A stretch of 42,219 nucleotides of DNA from assembly GCA_016873225.1 (NCBI GenBank), contig VGXS01000033.1:1-42219 (forward strand), given 5' to 3'. The notes below the pieces were generated by a model. It was not told the DNA's origin and searched no databases. It saw nothing but the letters and a program-made list of their open reading frames with translations. Made by a program: the position numbers and the translations under genes. Positions 26,452 to 35,681 of the stretch are shown here, piece by piece (position 1 is the first letter of the stretch; each line of letters begins with the position of its first letter). The stretch comes from Planctomycetota bacterium. GTDB lineage: Bacteria; Planctomycetota; Planctomycetia; Gemmatales; Gemmataceae.

Positions 26452-29400
26452 TCAATCGACATACACAAACTCGTTCAGGCACAGCAGGGTGTGGCAGCAT
26501 TCCACCAGCGCCTTGCGGCCCGAATCGGACGACCCGACCGCCTGCGCCGCGAGGAATGCCGTCATCCGCTGCGATTCAGCGGGGCTCGGATCGCGGCCCA
26601 GCGCGATGCGGTAGGCGCGCTCCACCGACATGGCCACGGGCTCGCCGGGAGACGGCCGCGCGCGGTCCGCGAGCTTTTCGGCCTGCTGGCGCACCAGCGA
26701 CGAGTTCATCATCACCAGGGCCTGGGTGGGAACGGTGGTCACGGGGCGCTCCCCGATGCTTGCCGTCGGCTCGGGAGCGTCGAAGACGGTCATCACCTGG
26801 AGCAACTCGCTGCGCTTGACGCGCAGGTAGATGCTCCGCCTCATGGAGTTGTCGAGCACGCTCGGCCCGTACATCGCCGGATCCAGGTTGCCGCCGGCCG
26901 CGAGCAGTGCGTCGCGGATCGCCTCCGCCTCCAGCCTGCGGGGGCGGTGGTGCCAGAACAGCTTGTTCTCGGGATCGACCGCGAGGTTCGCCGGATCGGC
27001 CTCGTGAGATTGCCGGAAGGTCTCGCTGAGCATGATCATCCGGTGGATCGGCTTGAGCCTCCATCCGCCCTTGACCAGCTCGGACGCGAGATATTCGAGC
27101 AGTTCGGGGTGGCTGGGGCGTTCCCCTTGGGCGCCGAAGTCATTGGGAGTGGCGACGATACCCCGGCCGAAATGATGCTGCCAGAGGCGGTTGACGATCA
27201 CCCGCGCCAGGAGGGGGCCGGCGCCGCTGTTCATGTCGGTCATCCATTCGGCGAGCGCCACGCGTGGTTCCACACCCTGCCGGGCGACGGGCGCGCCCGC
27301 GCCCCGCCACAAGGCCTGGACGAACCCCGGCTCCGCCTTGCCCTGCTTGTTGTCCACCTCCCCGCGGCGGAGGAAATAGACATCCTGCCCGCCAGCGGCG
27401 GTCGTGTAGACCTCCGCCATATTAGGCCGGGGAGCGGCGGCCTCGTGATCCCTCACCGCCCGCACGAACTTGGCCGTCTCCGCGTCGCGAGGGGCGAACC
27501 AGCGGGCCAGCGAAAGCCCGACCTGCCCGGGCATCGGCTTGGAGGCCAGAGGGGCCAGGGCCTTGAGTTCGGAATCGTGCTGGCCGGCCGTGTCGCCGGC
27601 CCATGTGGCCGGACCGGGCTCGGTGGTGGCCGAAACGCGCAGTCGCCCGATGCCCTGGTCCTTGAACACCAGGTCGAGTTCCAGCACGGTGCCTTCCGCG
27701 GAGCCGGCAAGCGGCGAGTCGAATTCGAGGATGGCGGCGTTGTCGCGCTTGGCGGTCGCCTTGACAACCCAGGCCGTCGCGGGCTTGCCGTCCAAGGCGT
27801 TGGCCAGCGGCTGGTTCGGATCCTCCGCCGCCGCGTATGCGGCCTTGAGCTTCACCTTCACCGGCGCTGCCTTGGAAGCCGGATCCAGCGGGCGCGCCTG
27901 GAGCGTGATCTCGGCCAACTGGAAGCTGCCGTCGGCGTTGAGTCCGGGGCCGCGCTGGGGCAGGGCCTTGTCGGCGAACAGGTCGAACCTCAGGGCCGTC
28001 AGGTTTTGCTGGTGTGTTTGGAATGTCAGGCGGAAATGTTCGCCCGCCCCCGCGGCCGCCGGCCTGCCGCGCTGTCGCCGGGCCGCGCCGGGCGTGATGT
28101 TGCCATCATGGGCGATCACGCCTCCTGCCGTGGACTTGAGGAACGACCGCTCCGCCTCATAGGCGACGGGTTCTAGCCATTGCCAACGCGGGGCGGGTGG
28201 AAGCTTGGATAATTCCGCCTTGGCCCAGGCGGAGAACCGGCCGGGAAGTTGGGTCGAGACGAATCCCTCCAGCGCCGTCCTCGGCGCCTCACCTTGGACC
28301 TTGTGCGTTTCGAGGGCGCGCGCGGTGGCCTCGGGGTCGATGTCCATGTTCTTGGTGCCTTGCACCGTGCGCGCCAGGGCCGAGGCGAGGCCGTAATAGT
28401 CCTTGTGCGGGATCGGGTCGTACTTGTGCTCGTGGCAACGCACGCAACCGATCGTGAGCCCCAGCATCGAACCGCCGATGGTCATGAGCATGTCGTCAAG
28501 CTGGTCGTAACGGATCCGTTCAACCGTCTTGGCCGTGATCTGCCCGGGGAAGGGACCAGCGACAAGGAAGCCGGTAGCGGCGGCACCATCGATCGATTCG
28601 GGCTTGAGAAGGTCGCCCGCCAATTGCAGGCGTATGAACTCGTCGTAGGGCATGTCGGCGTTGAGCGCCTTGATGACCCAGTCGCGGTAATGGTAGGCCC
28701 CCGGACGGAAGCCGTCGAATTCGTATCCGCCGCTCTCGGCGTAGCGGGCGGTGTCGAGCCAATGGCGGGCCCAACGCTCTCCATGGGCCGAATGGGAAAG
28801 CAGGTCGTTGATCACCTTCTCGAAGGCTCCCGGCGACGAGTCGCCGAGGAAGGACTCCAGTTGCGCCGGGGTGGGAGGCAGGCCGATGAGGTCGAAGTAG
28901 GCCCGCCGGAGCAGTTTCTCCTTCGCAGCCCGAGGTGCCGGCTTGATACCCTTGGCTTGCTGGGCCGCGCGGATGTACCCGTCCACGGGGTTGTCCGTGG
29001 CGGGAACCTTGGAAACCGCGAGGGGGCGGAAGGCCCACCAGTTGCGGCCATCCTCAACGCTGATGGAACGCTGCTTGGAGGCCAGGGCCGCCTCACCGGT
29101 GCGGGGATCGGGCGCTCCCATGTCGATCCACTTCGCGAAGTCGGCGATCAGGTCGTCCGGCAGTTTGCCGCTCGGGGGCATTTCCAGCCCCTCATGCCTG
29201 AGCGACTTCACCAGGAGGCTTTCCTTCGATTTTCCCTTCACGATCACCGGGCCGGATTCGCCCCCCGCGGCAACGCCCGCCGCCGAGTCGAGGTACAGGC
29301 CGCCCTTGAGCTTTTTGGCGTCGCGGGCCTGCGCGGAATGACACGCGTAGCAGTGCTTCACCAGGGCGGGCCGGATTTTCTCCTCGAAAAGCTTGAGCCC

Positions 29401-29472
29401 TTCCGGTTCGGCGCGGGCCGGGGCGGCCAAGGCGGCCAGCATGGCGATGATCGCGGGAGTGAACGGTTTCAT
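26452..29472 (-). CDS. PSD1-type cytochrome with DUF1549, beta-sandwich and DUF1553 domains
   Basis: A 1006-residue exported protein. ATG 29472 has GAGG at 6 bases and starts a Sec signal (KPFTPAIIAMLAALAAPARA). Domains: cytochrome c domain with C41-YA-C44-H45 and the usual MPPSGKLP, DUF1549 (about 155-360) with C343-VR-C346-H347, a beta-sandwich module (about 478-615; ALRFDLFADKALPQRGPG, SFQLAEITL, IGRLRVSATTEPG), and DUF1553 (about 735-990; VPTQALVMMNSSLVRQQ). The sandwich module replaces the LamG domain of the other large PSD1 protein and is also found in the caspase-like/FGE-fold protein at 31692-34034. First gene of the five-gene unit; its DUF1501 partner follows. Confidence 0.94.
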   Translation of the reverse strand: MKPFTPAIIAMLAALAAPARAEPEGLKLFEEKIRPALVKHCYACHSAQARDAKKLKGGLYLDSAAGVAAGGESGPVIVKGKSKESLLVKSLRHEGLEMPPSGKLPDDLIADFAKWIDMGAPDPRTGEAALASKQRSISVEDGRNWWAFRPLAVSKVPATDNPVDGYIRAAQQAKGIKPAPRAAKEKLLRRAYFDLIGLPPTPAQLESFLGDSSPGAFEKVINDLLSHSAHGERWARHWLDTARYAESGGYEFDGFRPGAYHYRDWVIKALNADMPYDEFIRLQLAGDLLKPESIDGAAATGFLVAGPFPGQITAKTVERIRYDQLDDMLMTIGGSMLGLTIGCVRCHEHKYDPIPHKDYYGLASALARTVQGTKNMDIDPEATARALETHKVQGEAPRTALEGFVSTQLPGRFSAWAKAELSKLPPAPRWQWLEPVAYEAERSFLKSTAGGVIAHDGNITPGAARRQRGRPAAAGAGEHFRLTFQTHQQNLTALRFDLFADKALPQRGPGLNADGSFQLAEITLQARPLDPASKAAPVKVKLKAAYAAAEDPNQPLANALDGKPATAWVVKATAKRDNAAILEFDSPLAGSAEGTVLELDLVFKDQGIGRLRVSATTEPGPATWAGDTAGQHDSELKALAPLASKPMPGQVGLSLARWFAPRDAETAKFVRAVRDHEAAAPRPNMAEVYTTAAGGQDVYFLRRGEVDNKQGKAEPGFVQALWRGAGAPVARQGVEPRVALAEWMTDMNSGAGPLLARVIVNRLWQHHFGRGIVATPNDFGAQGERPSHPELLEYLASELVKGGWRLKPIHRMIMLSETFRQSHEADPANLAVDPENKLFWHHRPRRLEAEAIRDALLAAGGNLDPAMYGPSVLDNSMRRSIYLRVKRSELLQVMTVFDAPEPTASIGERPVTTVPTQALVMMNSSLVRQQAEKLADRARPSPGEPVAMSVERAYRIALGRDPSPAESQRMTAFLAAQAVGSSDSGRKALVECCHTLLCLNEFVYVD

Positions 29473-29554
29473 GCTGGTCCTCGGCAAGGCATCAGCTCGG
29501 CTTGGTGGTCAGGCGCCGGGGATTCCGGCACGCGCTGGCAGGATCAATCATGAA

Positions 29555-29584
29555 ATTCTACCGGAAAATCAACCGGCGCAACAA
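29555..29584 (-). promoter_or_regulatory. Candidate sigma-70-like promoter of the five-gene PSD1/DUF1501 unit
   Basis: On the minus strand, TTGTTG (29584-29579) and TAGAAT (29560-29555) are separated by 18 bases. The predicted start of transcription would lie roughly 75 bases before ATG 29472. The region is the only long gap (285 bases) between the two minus-strand gene groups. Planctomycete promoters are poorly defined, so this is a weak call. Confidence 0.3.
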
Positions 29585-29695
29585 CGGCGCGCACACTATT
29601 CCCGCACCCAACGGCCCGACAAGCGCCGTCAGATCCGTCCATCCGTCAACTTCCCTCCGGCGGCCTGAGGGGGTAATGGCAAAAAACCGCCGATC

Positions 29696-29948
29696 AACCC
29701 GGTTCCGCCGATCAGCGCCATCGGACCACGGACACGCGCCATGGAACCGATGCGATGTCAAGGCTCCGAGGTGCGGTACAGGAACGAATCGGAGGAAAGC
29801 AGCGAGGCCACAAGGGCCTTGAGGCTGCCCTTGGATTTCACATACTCCGAATGAGCCTGTCGCAGAGTCCTGGCATCCCGGAGCGTTTCGTTGCGGCCCA
29901 GGAAAAACCGGAACGCGTATCGCGCGAACATCTCCTCGGCGCGCCTGG
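29696..29948. repeat. Direct repeat R1 (253 bases, parent copy)
   Basis: It covers the last 191 bases of the DUF1592-family gene and 62 bases beyond its stop. It matches R2 (35922-36174) without gaps over 253 bases, with about ten substitutions. Outside these limits the two loci differ completely. Confidence 0.9.
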
Positions 29949-31695
29949 ATGCCGCGAGCCGCTCGATCAGCTCGACGGCGTCCTTGACGGGTCCGTCAAG
30001 GGAAGGTTCGCCGCTGTCAACCACGGCGCCGGAGGAATCAACGGGGCGGTTCAATTCCTGAAGACGGTGGCGGCCGAAATGGTCGTATGTCTCGAAAGGC
30101 ATTCCCAACTGGTTCATCTGGTAATGGCACTTCCAGCAATAGGCGTCCTTGGAAACCATGCTGAAGCGATCACGCAGGGTGCGCTTCGGGTCATCGGGAA
30201 CGACGGCGCAGACCGTCACCGGGATGTCGGGAACCTTGCCGCCAAGAAGGTGCTCGAGGATCCACTTGCCCCTTCGCACGGGGTCGTTGTCAAAATTGCC
30301 GGAGTGGGACACGAGCCAGGAGGGTTGGGTGAGGATGCCGCACCTGGAAGCCGGATCAAGCGATACCAGTCCATCCTGCTTGAAGTCGGGCGGGAGGTTG
30401 TAGATGGCGTAATCGGATTCGTGCCGGCCGTAGATCACGCGGTTGGCGACATACGCGTCGCGCGTGGTCAAAAGGCGCCGAAGGACATCGCGGTCGTCCG
30501 CGACGATCCTGGCAATCACCCGCGAGGTCTCGTTGACGAGTTCATTCGGCCTGTAGGAACTGCCAAGGGGGATCGGCGTTTCCTTGAACACGCCTGTCGC
30601 CTTGCGGTAGTCGAAGTATTCGTCAAGGAATTGGAGCAGACGCGCGTTGGGCGCGCCCGGTTTTTCCGGCTCGAGGATAGCGAGGACAACCTTGGCGACC
30701 TCGTCGGGAGATTCGAGGCCAACCTTGTCATCCGCCAGCAGCGCCTGCAATTGAGGCGGGCGCCTGTCGCCGAACAACGACAGTTGGATCGCCGCCAGCG
30801 ACGCCTGGCGCGAAAGCCGACGGCGATCATCCTTGTCGGCGTTTCCGGCGCCTAGTTCGATCCGGTAGTAGGCCTCGGGAAGAAGAAACGGGTACACCAG
30901 CGCCGAGCGAAGCGCGCGCTCCCGGCCATGGGCGCCAGCGACCTTGGCATACAAGGCGCGCACACGCTCGAGGTCCTTGGGGGCAGGGGGACGCCCGAGG
31001 GCCTTCTCAAACGACTGCTTGAGCGCGCCCTCGAGCGCGGCGGGCGCGAGGTCGGTTTTTTGATTGAGAAGGCCGGCGTACTGTCCTTTCACCCAGCTTT
31101 CGACAAGCCCCTGGGCGTTGGAGAGAACCACCTCGGCGGCCGACTCATCCAATTCGTAGAGGCTTGAATAGTCGGAGACCTGCTGTCCCGGAAGCAGTGA
31201 GAACGGCTGGATGCCGTTGGGAACCCGGCTCTGATAGACATCGGGGCGGATTCGCCAGGCGCGCGCGATCGTCGCCGGCGCCGGATGGGCGGCGCCGCGG
31301 AAAAGCGGTTCATGGGGCACATAGTTGCCGTAATTGGGCAGGGAAAGCTTGTCGCGGACATGATGGCCCGCCTTGGCCATCGACCCGGCGATCCACGCGA
31401 CCACGGCGGTTCTCTCGGCAACGGCAGGCTGCTTGCGCTGGCCCGGGGGCATCAGCCCGAGTTGCAACTGCTCATGGATGCTGCCCCACGCGTCGGGAGT
31501 GGCGTCGGCAAAGCGCGCGACCCCCTCGAGCACGAACCCGCCCTTCTTGTTTTCCCGGGAATGGCATCCGCCGCAATGCTGGGAAAGCCAAGGCCCGATT
31601 TCCGGTGGTGCCGCCGCCGCGGCGGCACCCCATGCCATGGGCGGCAGGAATAGGGCCGAACAAGCCATCAGGGCCCTGACGATCATGGGGTTCAT
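29758..31695 (-). CDS. DUF1592/DUF1588/DUF1585 cytochrome-like protein
   Basis: A 645-residue exported protein. ATG 31695 has a GAGG-type site and overlaps the stop of the upstream gene by four bases (ATGA). After a signal (ending AWGAAAAAAP) comes a short cytochrome domain with C41-GG-C44-H45, then DUF1595/DUF1592 regions (about 200-380; RALRSALVYPFLLPEAYYRIELG, YDYRK-type block), DUF1588 (about 400-570; GILTQPSWLVSHSGNFDNDP and a second CxxCH, CWKCH) and DUF1585 (about 580-640; RNETLRDARTL). Such proteins are typically encoded beside DUF1552 genes, as here. The reaction is not established. Its 3' end is duplicated at 35922-36174. Confidence 0.93.
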   Translation of the reverse strand: MNPMIVRALMACSALFLPPMAWGAAAAAAPPEIGPWLSQHCGGCHSRENKKGGFVLEGVARFADATPDAWGSIHEQLQLGLMPPGQRKQPAVAERTAVVAWIAGSMAKAGHHVRDKLSLPNYGNYVPHEPLFRGAAHPAPATIARAWRIRPDVYQSRVPNGIQPFSLLPGQQVSDYSSLYELDESAAEVVLSNAQGLVESWVKGQYAGLLNQKTDLAPAALEGALKQSFEKALGRPPAPKDLERVRALYAKVAGAHGRERALRSALVYPFLLPEAYYRIELGAGNADKDDRRRLSRQASLAAIQLSLFGDRRPPQLQALLADDKVGLESPDEVAKVVLAILEPEKPGAPNARLLQFLDEYFDYRKATGVFKETPIPLGSSYRPNELVNETSRVIARIVADDRDVLRRLLTTRDAYVANRVIYGRHESDYAIYNLPPDFKQDGLVSLDPASRCGILTQPSWLVSHSGNFDNDPVRRGKWILEHLLGGKVPDIPVTVCAVVPDDPKRTLRDRFSMVSKDAYCWKCHYQMNQLGMPFETYDHFGRHRLQELNRPVDSSGAVVDSGEPSLDGPVKDAVELIERLAASRRAEEMFARYAFRFFLGRNETLRDARTLRQAHSEYVKSKGSLKALVASLLSSDSFLYRTSEP

Positions 31696-34034
31696 GGCCT
31701 CGCCTCCCCGTTGGCCGCCGCTGGAGTCTCATGAAGGACCGAAACTCGGAACTTGCCGATCGTAGCCGGGGCCTGGCCCGGAACCTCCGCGTGCCTGATC
31801 CCGATGGACAGCGACTTGACGGACCCGGAATTGACCGCCGCGGGCCGCCAGAGCGCTCCATCATGGCCCGTCCGGGAACGCGGCGCGATGGTGAGCACAA
31901 GCTCATGGTTCTTTCCATCACCGGCGGCGCCCCAGGCCGTTTCCGCATCGCCATCGGCCAGGTTGCGGATGGACGCCTGCTGGGCCGCGGTAAAATCGGA
32001 ATAGGCGTCAAGCACCTCGACGGGCGCCGCGGCGCCGCCGCGAGACGCGCCTAGCGAAATCTCCGCGATGGAAAACGACCCTGAATTCAACTGCCTTCCG
32101 GGGCCCCCGCGGGGCAGCGAGGGGTCGGCGAGCAGTTCGATCCTCAGGGCGATCGGCTCGATCCCGGCGGGCACCGGGCAGTTGATGGAGTAGGTCTCGC
32201 CCGCAAAAGGCTTGCCTGTCACGAGGAGCGTTCCGTCGGGTTCCCGCCTGGTTTCGGCACCCGATGTCGTGGAGAACGACGAGGCCACGAGCGTGGTCCA
32301 CCGGTTGGGCGGGACATCGGCGATGGAATCCCGCCCGCGCAGCACCAGGCGGACGCCGACGATGTTGTCGGTCACGCTGCTCCAACCCCGGAACGCCGAC
32401 CGGCACGATCCGTGGACGCTGGCCCAACTGCCGCCCTTGCAAACGCTGCCCAGCGCGTATTTCTGGTTTTCAGGACGGCCGGACCAGGCGGCGCGCCCCT
32501 GCGGGGGCACAACCGGCGCCAGTCGCGTGGCGTCGTAAATCGTACTCGTCGCCTCGGAAATGTTCCCGTGCATGTCGCATAGGCCCCAGGCATTCGGCAG
32601 GTAGGTGCCGACCCTGGCGATTGACGGGGAGGAATCGTTCCAGGAGGCGTGGGCGTAGGAAAAAAGGCCTGTTTGACGATCTCCAAAATAAATGGGGGTT
32701 TCCATCCTCGACTTGTGCGTGCGAGCGTGCTCGCCGAAGCAATCGCCGTTGCGGAGCGACTGGTCGGCGAAGTTGCCATGGCGGGCCAGGTCGGCCGGGT
32801 TGGCTCCGAAACTGTAGGCGGTCGTGGTTCCGGCCCTGGCAGCGTATTCCCACTCCGCCTCCGTCGGCAGGCCGTACTCCCAACCGGCGGGTGCCTTGGC
32901 GTTGGCCGCGGCGATGATCTTCGCGACATGATCCATCCGGATCAGGTTCAGGGGATGGAGCTTGTGGTCTCCCGTCGACAGGTAGGCCCCTCCCCCCAGA
33001 AACACACTTTCGCGATAGCTCAATTCGTGCTTGGCCATCCAGAAGCCGCTGGCGAAGGAAACATCGGCCTGGGTCTCGTCGGGCTGCCTTCCCGGTTCAC
33101 CGGCCGGGCTGCCAATGACGAACCTGCCGGGAGGACTCCAGCAGAACACCATGCCGCTCGCGTCAACCCATTCCTCACCCGGAACGCGGCCAGCCACCAG
33201 GGCGGCCGGTGGTGACGCGGCCCTCGACGGGGCCGAGGCCAATCGGCGCAGTTCGCCCCCGGCCAGTGTCGAGGCCATGTCGGTCGACAGGCCTGAAATC
33301 ACTAGGTCGAGCGACTTGGGGCCGTTGAGACCGTCGACAAGCCGCCTCGCCAAGGGAGAAAGAACAGGGGGGTCCAAGACGGCGTCCCCATCAGTTCCAT
33401 TCCGGAAAAGAAGAAGGGTATCAGGCGTAGGATCGGCATGGGGCGCCCCTGGCGCCGACTTGTGGGGTTCGGCGCGAGGCGCGTCGATGATCATAAGGTT
33501 GATCCGGCTGCCGCTCTGGATTCCCTGGAAACCATAGCCATAAGGGGCGAATGAGGGAACAACCACCGGCCTGAGGAAAACCGAAACAGGCTGCGGGCTT
33601 CCGTCGAGCGCCACCAACGCGGTCTGGTTGCGGGCATCCTTCATGGCGGGGTTGACCGGCGCGGGGGCCACCTTGCCTGAATAATACACAAGTGCCGTTG
33701 CCCCCGTGGGCACGCCTTGGGCGAACGATTTCACGGCCTCGTCGAGGTCCTTGATTGTCGCCAGATTTTCAGCCTTGGTGACCTTGAAGCCCCGCGAGAC
33801 AAGAGCCTCCGCGACGGCGGAGGCGTTGAGGGATCCCGCCTTCACCGGCCCTGACTTGTAATTCGATTGCCCGATCACCAAGGCATGCCGGAACTCCGCT
33901 GAAACCATTGGATCCCGGCACACCAGCAGGGCGACAGTCGCCAGGAGGAGTCCCGGATTGGTCGCCTTCGGAACACAAGGTCCCGGTGGCCCGAAGGCCT
34001 GGTGCGTGACTGGCGCCATGATTCCCTCGCTCAT
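31692..34034 (-). CDS. Fusion: inactive caspase-like domain, FGE-fold (SUMF1-like) domain and PSD1-type beta-sandwich
   Basis: A 780-residue protein starting at ATG 34034, which overlaps the DUF1552 stop (TGATG). A hydrophobic segment (about 28-40) is followed by a caspase-like domain (about 48-190): HALVIGQSNY, RGFKVTKAEN, and ALVYYSGK, where YYSGHG is expected, so the catalytic His position is K121. IIDAPR stands where DACR is expected, so the catalytic Cys is P186. An FGE-fold domain follows (about 290-567; GMVFCWSPPGRFVIGSP, GLPTEAEWEYAARAGT, CKGGSWASVHGSCRSAFRG); one of the two cysteines of true FGE is a serine here. The C-terminal beta-sandwich (about 585-768) matches that of the PSD1 protein at 26452-29472. 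Probably a binding or scaffold protein. Confidence 0.85.
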   Translation of the reverse strand: MSEGIMAPVTHQAFGPPGPCVPKATNPGLLLATVALLVCRDPMVSAEFRHALVIGQSNYKSGPVKAGSLNASAVAEALVSRGFKVTKAENLATIKDLDEAVKSFAQGVPTGATALVYYSGKVAPAPVNPAMKDARNQTALVALDGSPQPVSVFLRPVVVPSFAPYGYGFQGIQSGSRINLMIIDAPRAEPHKSAPGAPHADPTPDTLLLFRNGTDGDAVLDPPVLSPLARRLVDGLNGPKSLDLVISGLSTDMASTLAGGELRRLASAPSRAASPPAALVAGRVPGEEWVDASGMVFCWSPPGRFVIGSPAGEPGRQPDETQADVSFASGFWMAKHELSYRESVFLGGGAYLSTGDHKLHPLNLIRMDHVAKIIAAANAKAPAGWEYGLPTEAEWEYAARAGTTTAYSFGANPADLARHGNFADQSLRNGDCFGEHARTHKSRMETPIYFGDRQTGLFSYAHASWNDSSPSIARVGTYLPNAWGLCDMHGNISEATSTIYDATRLAPVVPPQGRAAWSGRPENQKYALGSVCKGGSWASVHGSCRSAFRGWSSVTDNIVGVRLVLRGRDSIADVPPNRWTTLVASSFSTTSGAETRREPDGTLLVTGKPFAGETYSINCPVPAGIEPIALRIELLADPSLPRGGPGRQLNSGSFSIAEISLGASRGGAAAPVEVLDAYSDFTAAQQASIRNLADGDAETAWGAAGDGKNHELVLTIAPRSRTGHDGALWRPAAVNSGSVKSLSIGIRHAEVPGQAPATIGKFRVSVLHETPAAANGEARP

Positions 34035-35419
34035 CAGCCGATGACGCGGCTCCACGGTTCCCGCTGGTCGAGGCCGGCTTCGACCAGTAAGCGGTCTTTC
34101 ATGCCGAATTGGTTGACGGGCGCTCCGGCGGCATGGAGTAGCGAACTATAGAACTGCGCCACCGTGGCATGGCCCTTGGCGCCGTATTTCGGAAGGTTCA
34201 GGAATCGGCCACCGGTCTTCAGCCTGCCACCCAGGTTTCCAACCAGCACCATCGGCCATTCCATGCAGACGCAGTGGTGGGTTTCCGCCGAGTCGCTCAG
34301 GTACACGATGAGCGTATTGTCCATCATGGTTCCCTGACCCTCGGGAACCGCCTCGAGGGTCTCGACCAGCTTGGCGATGAGGCTGGCGTTGAATTGCCGA
34401 ATCTTGACGCGCATTGCCACCCGGGCGGGATCGGTGGCGCCATGGCCGATCTCATGGGTGTCGATCGTGAGGCCCAAACCCTTCCAGGTGGGATATCCGA
34501 CACCGGAACAGAGCGTGACCGTGTTGGTCAGGCCGGTGATGAGCGCCGTGGCGGCAAGCTCCAGGTGGGCCTTCATCCGGGTGGTCTCATCCATCGATCC
34601 GTGGAAGTCGGACCTCAGCTTGGGAATGCGGGCCGGGTCGATCTCGCCCAACCTCTCCTGTCGCTGGCGGATCGAGGAGAACGCGTCGGCGGCGCGCTCG
34701 AGCTTGCGCCCCTCCTCGCCCGGCATGCGCGGGCGAAGCTGGCGGATATCCTCGGCGATCGCGTCGAGCACCATCGACTGCGCGCCCACCTCGCCCTTGG
34801 GATCTCCGCCCACGACCTTGCCGAACAAAACCTTGTGGGCCAGTACGGGATCCTGGATGAAGGAGACCTTCTGGTTGGGGCCATAGGCGGAAAAGCCGTC
34901 GAACATCGGCGGGGCGTTCGCCGGGGCGTGGAGAAAGCCAAGGCCCACCATCTGCCTGATGGCGGGGCTGGTCCTGGCCAGCGCCGCGTCAATCGTGATG
35001 TCCTTGGGACCGGCGACGGCGGGGAAGGCGCCCAGCGCGCCGTAACCGCAACCATGCCCGCCACCCGCCACACGGCCTGACAGCCCGGTCAGGAGCGTGA
35101 CCCGGTTGATGTGCTTGTCCAGCGGTGACAAAGCCTCGGGAAGCTGTCCCTCGGGGCCGCCCAGCGGCATGTCGATGAGGGTCTCGGCACCGTTCATCTT
35201 CTCGAAGTGATGGTCGCCACCCCGAGGATTCTTGATCTCCGGGCGCTTGAAGCCCTTGGGCATCACATGCTCGGGCCAAAGGCCATTTCCTTCGAGGAGG
35301 AAGACGAAACGCATGGGCTTCCGGCCGTTCGCCTCCGCCTCGGCGCGGGCCACCAGCGGAAGAAGATGGGGGGCCACGGCCCCGGCGGAAAAGGTGTTGA
35401 GGAGGGTGCGCCTGTCCAT
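34034..35419 (-). CDS. DUF1552 domain protein, Tat-type signal
   Basis: A 461-residue protein with a twin-arginine-like start (DRRTLLNTFSAGAVAPHLLP). Landmarks: FVFLLEGNGLWPEHVMP, LLTGLSGRVAGGGHGCGYGAL, and a HEIGHG block followed by NTLIVYLSDSAETHH, whose positions correspond to metal-site regions in the related DUF1501/alkaline phosphatase fold. ATG 35419 has an AAGGAGAA site (35434-35427) at 7 bases, the strongest in the minus-strand cluster, consistent with it being the first gene of a three-gene unit. DUF1552 proteins are the usual partners of DUF1592/DUF1588 cytochromes. The reaction is not established. Confidence 0.92.
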   Translation of the reverse strand: MDRRTLLNTFSAGAVAPHLLPLVARAEAEANGRKPMRFVFLLEGNGLWPEHVMPKGFKRPEIKNPRGGDHHFEKMNGAETLIDMPLGGPEGQLPEALSPLDKHINRVTLLTGLSGRVAGGGHGCGYGALGAFPAVAGPKDITIDAALARTSPAIRQMVGLGFLHAPANAPPMFDGFSAYGPNQKVSFIQDPVLAHKVLFGKVVGGDPKGEVGAQSMVLDAIAEDIRQLRPRMPGEEGRKLERAADAFSSIRQRQERLGEIDPARIPKLRSDFHGSMDETTRMKAHLELAATALITGLTNTVTLCSGVGYPTWKGLGLTIDTHEIGHGATDPARVAMRVKIRQFNASLIAKLVETLEAVPEGQGTMMDNTLIVYLSDSAETHHCVCMEWPMVLVGNLGGRLKTGGRFLNLPKYGAKGHATVAQFYSSLLHAAGAPVNQFGMKDRLLVEAGLDQREPWSRVIG

Positions 35420-35681
35420 GAGATCGTTCTCCTTGGGAGCAGTTATTTCACATCGTTTTCATCGCCATGCCAGCGATTGCGGGGGTTGAAAAAGTCAGAT
35501 CGGGGCAATTTTGGACCAATTTAAGGACGCTGGAGCCCATTGAGTGGTTCCGATCGAAACAAACTATTTGTAAATCACAATGCGATCATAAGTAGGCGTG
35601 AAAACCCGGTCCCCAATTCACGGGATGCGCGTCGAAACCTGCCGTTGCGACTCGCCTTGTGGCCGGCGAGGCGGCAACGCA
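35420..35681 (-). promoter_or_regulatory. Upstream region of the DUF1552 unit
   Basis: 262 bases without a credible gene, more AT-rich than the flanks (for example CCTTAAATTGG and ACAAATAGTTTG on the minus strand). It should contain the promoter and 5' leader of the 34034-35419 gene. I could not fix a convincing -35/-10 pair. Confidence 0.4.

Noticed and set aside
31692..34034. FGE-fold protein as the maturase of the three sulfatases
   Set aside because: One of the two cysteines of catalytic FGE is a serine, and the gene lies in a DUF1552 unit far from the sulfatases. A true maturase is probably elsewhere.
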